From NCBI GenBank assembly GCA_003513015.1, contig DOTA01000098.1:1611-17349 (forward strand): a stretch of DNA of 15,739 nucleotides. The letters are read 5' to 3'. Source of the DNA: Chloroflexota bacterium. Lineage in GTDB: Bacteria; Chloroflexota; Anaerolineae; Anaerolineales; UBA11858. Positions 14,739 through 15,739 of this stretch are shown here, one piece after another (position 1 is the stretch's first letter; the number at the start of each line of letters is the position of its first letter). A program made the position numbers and the translations under genes. The notes beneath the pieces are model-generated. The model saw only the letters and a program-made list of their open reading frames with translations, searched no databases and was not told where the DNA came from.

Positions 14739-14819
14739 GTGCAAAATATTTCCCACCAATAATTGAATTTGGGGGGACTGCACGACAAAAAACTGATCAC
14801 ATGCAATCACCCTAGGTGG

Positions 14820-14849
14820 TTAATAAATCTTTTGTATTCATCCTAAAAT
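14820..14849 (+). promoter_or_regulatory. Candidate promoter for the class I aldolase gene
   Basis: TAAAAT at 14844-14849 matches five of six bases of a -10 box. TTAATA at 14820-14825 matches four of six bases of a -35 box, with an 18-base spacer. The aldolase ATG follows 57 bases after the -10 box. The GGAAA-A-TTTCC dyad at 14869-14879 would fall just downstream of the start point and could be an operator. This is weak evidence. Confidence 0.25.
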
Positions 14850-14906
14850 GACTCCCCTCCTAAACAGTGGAAAATTTCCGCAAACGGATTGGGGAAGGAG
14901 AGCGCA

Positions 14907-15739
14907 ATGTTTAATTCTGGAAAAGTACGCTTAAATCGCATGTTCAATCCCTCTGGCAAGTGTTTGAATGTGGCTGTTGATCATGGCGTTTTCAATGAGG
15001 GTAGTTTTTTGGGCGGCCTAGAAAACATGCAAAACGTCATCAATCAGTTGGTCGCGGCTGGCCCAGATGCAATTCAGATGAACATTGGCCAAAGCGATGT
15101 TCTGCAAAATCTCCACGGCAAAAACAAACCGGCGCTAGTAATGCGCGTGGGTGTTGGAAATCCTTATAACCCCTTTCCTCATAAAGTTATGTACAACATC
15201 TTACAAGACGAAAACAACCCGATCTTGGGAGCTTTGCGCATGGATGCCGCTTGTGTTATTACCAATCTATTGTTACTCCCAAATGAACCTGATTTACATC
15301 GTCAGACCGTTAGAAATATCGGGCTGCTGCGCACCGAGTGCGAAAAATACGGGATGCCCATGATGATTGAGCCATTGGTGATGAAGACCAACGATGCTCG
15401 CGGTGGGTATCAATCAGATGGGAACAAAGATTTAATCGTGCCGTTGGTTCGGCAGGCTCGTGAACTGGGAGCTGATGTAATTAAAGCAGACCCCACCGAT
15501 AACCCTGAAGATTACTACCAGGTAATTGAAGCTGCGCGCTGCCCAGTTTTGGTCCGCGGCGGCGGCAAAGCTGACTTAATTACTGTTTTCGAAAAGAGTT
15601 ATGCCTTTTTACAGCAAGGGGTCAACGGTTTCGTCTATGGCCGCAACATATATCAACATTCCAACCCCACCTTGGTCACCAAAGCCTTATTGGCGATGCT
15701 CCATGATAATGTTACTTCAGAAGAAGCCTGGGATATTTA
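14907..15739 (+). CDS. DhnA/LsrF/FbaB-type class I aldolase (3' partial)
   Basis: The reading frame runs from the ATG at 14907, preceded by GGAAGGAG at 14893-14900, to the right edge: 277 full codons with no stop, so the C-terminus is missing. It belongs to the DeoC/LacD-family Schiff-base aldolases. It opens with RLNRMFNPSGKCLNVAVDHGVF, split here as RLNRMFNPSGK and VAVDHG. Lys193 in ADVIKADPTD is the expected Schiff-base lysine. VLVRGGGKADL and FVYGRNIYQHSNP are the phosphate-binding strands, and LAMLHDNVTSEEAWDI is the C-terminal helix. LsrF and archaeal FbaB share all these features. It could cleave a ketose phosphate, or act as a thiolase like LsrF on a diketo sugar phosphate; the sequence alone does not choose. 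It lies after a 285-base gap, so it may be separately controlled, but the strand and theme match the locus. Confidence 0.88.
   Translation, partial: MFNSGKVRLNRMFNPSGKCLNVAVDHGVFNEGSFLGGLENMQNVINQLVAAGPDAIQMNIGQSDVLQNLHGKNKPALVMRVGVGNPYNPFPHKVMYNILQDENNPILGALRMDAACVITNLLLLPNEPDLHRQTVRNIGLLRTECEKYGMPMMIEPLVMKTNDARGGYQSDGNKDLIVPLVRQARELGADVIKADPTDNPEDYYQVIEAARCPVLVRGGGKADLITVFEKSYAFLQQGVNGFVYGRNIYQHSNPTLVTKALLAMLHDNVTSEEAWDI

Larger units (their letters stand above)
14622..14906 (+). other. Intergenic region of 285 bases without a gene
   Basis: I see no credible coding frame here on either strand. The left half holds the nested inverted repeat described separately. The right half holds a six-base palindrome CCTAGG near 14812, a short GGAAA-A-TTTCC dyad at 14869-14879, and the GGAAGGAG ribosome binding site (14893-14900) of the downstream aldolase. 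The gap is by far the longest in the window and probably marks the end of one transcript and the start of another. Confidence 0.6.

Noticed and set aside
14618..14806. Minus-strand frame covering the intergenic inverted repeat
   Set aside because: It is only 62 codons, reads through the hairpin arms, has no domain, and its composition is unlike the real genes.
14869..14879. GGAAA-A-TTTCC dyad as a defined operator
   Set aside because: The arms are only five bases and A+T-rich, so chance is likely. It is mentioned only as context for the aldolase promoter.
1..15739. tRNA or rRNA genes, CRISPR arrays, transposases, phage genes
   Set aside because: I found no cloverleaf-like sequence, regular repeat-spacer pattern or transposase/integrase motif. 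The window looks like an ordinary metabolic locus in that respect.

Overview
All recognisable genes in this window lie on the + strand, in one nearly continuous catabolic locus of about half G+C. The organism is bacterial. The gene set (RbsC-type ABC permeases, a SorC-type regulator, two FGGY kinases, an SMP-30 lactonase, a UroD-like protein, an E1/E2 2-oxoacid dehydrogenase and a DhnA-type aldolase) resembles anaerobic, sugar-degrading Chloroflexota (Anaerolineae) or some Bacillota. That placement is an inference from gene content only; no rRNA or other taxonomic marker is present.

Layout. Bases 2-1968 encode two different RbsC-like sugar permeases, the first cut by the left edge; the ATPase and binding protein presumably lie upstream. 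Bases 2043-5528 hold a UlaE-type L-ribulose-5-P (L-xylulose-5-P) 3-epimerase, a SorC-family sugar-responsive regulator, an AraD/UlaF-like epimerase or class II aldolase, and a HAD-IIA phosphatase. Bases 5639-11234 hold an FGGY kinase, an SMP-30/gluconolactonase-family lactonase, a second FGGY kinase that matches LyxK, a 6-phospho-3-hexuloisomerase (HxlB) and a UroD-like protein. Bases 11343-14621 hold E1-alpha, E1-beta and E2 of a 2-oxoacid or acetoin dehydrogenase complex, with E3 absent from the window. A 285-base gap with a large nested inverted repeat follows, and then a DhnA/LsrF-like class I aldolase cut by the right edge (14907 onward).

How the genes fit together. The best supported route is: ABC import of a sugar or lactone, lactone opening by the SMP-30 protein, phosphorylation by LyxK, 3-epimerisation by UlaE (L-xylulose-5-P to L-ribulose-5-P), then 4-epimerisation by the AraD-like enzyme to D-xylulose-5-P. 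This is the lower half of the E. coli ula/yia (L-ascorbate, 2,3-diketo-L-gulonate, L-xylulose) logic, but with an ABC importer in place of a PTS or TRAP system. No UlaD/SgbH-type decarboxylase is visible. HxlB, the first FGGY kinase, the UroD-like protein, the dehydrogenase complex and the class I aldolase are not explained by that textbook route. They suggest that the locus handles a larger or different substrate. The most notable oddities are the AraD-like protein without the epimerase's catalytic Asp120, the HxlB with no HPS partner, the E2 with two consecutive E3-binding domains, and the nested inverted repeat at 14664-14738.
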